Below, piece by piece: positions 63,254-64,000 of a stretch of 64,000 bases of DNA. Every line of letters begins with the position of its first letter. Position 1 is the first letter of the stretch. Source of the stretch: Siderastrea radians (taxonomy: Eukaryota > Cnidaria > Anthozoa > Scleractinia > Rhizangiidae); assembly GCA_964017195.1 (NCBI GenBank), contig OZ024889.1, positions 68,148,358 through 68,212,357 of the forward strand, written 5' to 3'. The position numbers and the translations under genes are program-made. The notes beneath the pieces were generated by a model, which saw only the letters and a program-made list of their open reading frames with translations, did not search any database and was not told the DNA's origin.

Positions 63254-63960
63254 TAGACTGCGAGTAGTCTCCAATTTTGGCAATGGCGGTTGTGGGGGAG
63301 TGCGCGTGTATTTCTCCCACCCCACAGTCGTCATCGCCAAAATTAGACTACTCGCAGTCTACTAAGGACAGGGATGTATTTTTGTGTAGGGAGCACTGAA
63401 ATGTGGGAGAATGGCCTTCAAAATCCTGTCACTAAGTCTTACAAACGGTACAAACTCAAAGAACTAGTCCAGCTTACCTATAAAATATGTAATCTACAAG
63501 TAGCTCCTCGCCATTGTAGACTCGGTGCGTCACTCGTGGTTCTCGATTGTGAACACTTTTGTATGACGATATAAACCCACTTTCCATAACATGACTGTAA
63601 ACCGCATCTAGACTGCGAGTAGTCTCCAATTTTGGCAATGGCGGTTGTGGGGGAGTGCGCGTGTATTTCTCCCACCCCACAGTCGTCATCGCCAAAATTA
63701 GACTACTCGCAGTCTACTAAGGACAGGGATGTATTTTTGTGTAGGGAGCACTGAAATGTGGGAGAATGGCCTTCAAAATCCTCTCACTAAGTCTTACAAA
63801 CGGTACAAACTCAAAGAACTAGTCCAGCTTACCTATAAAATATGTAATCTACAAGTAGCTCCTCGCCATTGTAGACTCGGTGCGTCACTCGTGGTTCTCG
63901 ATTGTGAACACTTTTGTATGACGATATAAACCCACTTTCCATAACATGACTGTAAACCGC
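63254..63960. repeat. 355-bp tandem duplication carrying a 109-bp MITE
   Basis: 63254-63608 and 63609-63960 are head-to-tail copies differing by about one base (CCTGTCAC at 63426 against CCTCTCAC at 63781). Each starts with a 109-bp inverted-repeat element (63254-63362; 63609-63717) with ends AGACTGCGAGTAGTCT, then ~245 bp of shared sequence. A 66-codon frame (63374; 63729) lies in both but has no family match that I know. Very recent duplication or an assembly duplicate. Confidence 0.92.
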
Positions 63961-64000
63961 ATCTTCTGGGCAGCCATTAAAATCTCCTGCTAACACCACT

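Noticed and set aside
63374..63929. Duplicated 66-codon frames
   Set aside because: Identity reflects the 355-bp tandem duplication; no domain and no independent conservation.

Overview
The window looks like nuclear DNA from a cnidarian, most likely a stony coral or other anthozoan. The reasons are AT-rich sequence, very dense MITE-like inverted repeats, L2/CR1-type LINE fragments, and a large tandem family of intronless class A (rhodopsin-like) GPCR genes. That assignment is inference. There are no operons, CRISPR arrays, rRNA genes or tRNA genes.

The backbone is one local GPCR family in birth-and-death evolution, all on the + strand. I sort it by sequence into four groups. Group A ('ERFYAIYWPLKHR') lies at 1879, 9723, 16436, 22107, 30976, 36642 and 55442. 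Group B ('ERLYAVNWPLKHR') lies at 14001, 20516, 24578, 32807 and 53396. Group C ('ERVYAICWPLKHR') lies at 7949, 43966, 44829 and 47060. Group D is a 3'-only relic at 4449, 19690, 23141 and 31974. Fully open single-exon readings remain at 1879-2886, 22107-23114, 30976-31947 and 47060-48040. The 30976 copy has lost 12 residues around ECL3. Every other copy carries stops, frameshifts, truncation or an insertion. A compound block A-D-B is repeated at about 16.3-21.1, 21.9-25.1 and 30.8-33.4 kb. Shared lesions show that dead copies were duplicated together with live ones. The open genes look like MECA-group receptors (melanocortin/cannabinoid/adenosine-like): no TM3-ECL2 disulfide cysteines, very short ECL2, no proline in TM5, and a C-terminus ending Thr-Lys/Asn-Leu that could bind PDZ domains.

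Between and inside the receptors lie mobile elements whose insertion points can be read by comparing paralogous blocks. They include a 5'-truncated L2-like LINE fused in frame to a receptor pseudogene (17377-19632), a LINE tail with (TATC)8 (23940-24544), and a Tc1/mariner-type transposon with ~460-bp inverted repeats and a TA duplication (56476-59132) that itself holds a LINE fragment. There is also a 2.4-kb element with ~143-bp repeat-built ends coding an OTU-protease-like C-terminal domain (33577-35985), a 5.5-kb composite insert (38293-43815), a 3.7-kb inverted-repeat region (25912-29614), and many MITEs with TA, TTAA or TAA flanks. A type-III-topology hammerhead-ribozyme-like motif sits at 8591-8670 in an insert that truncates a group C gene.

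The unusual biology here is therefore a receptor nursery, with promoters, PDZ tails and pseudogenes copied as units, together with a catalogue of datable insertions, rather than a single operon-like system.
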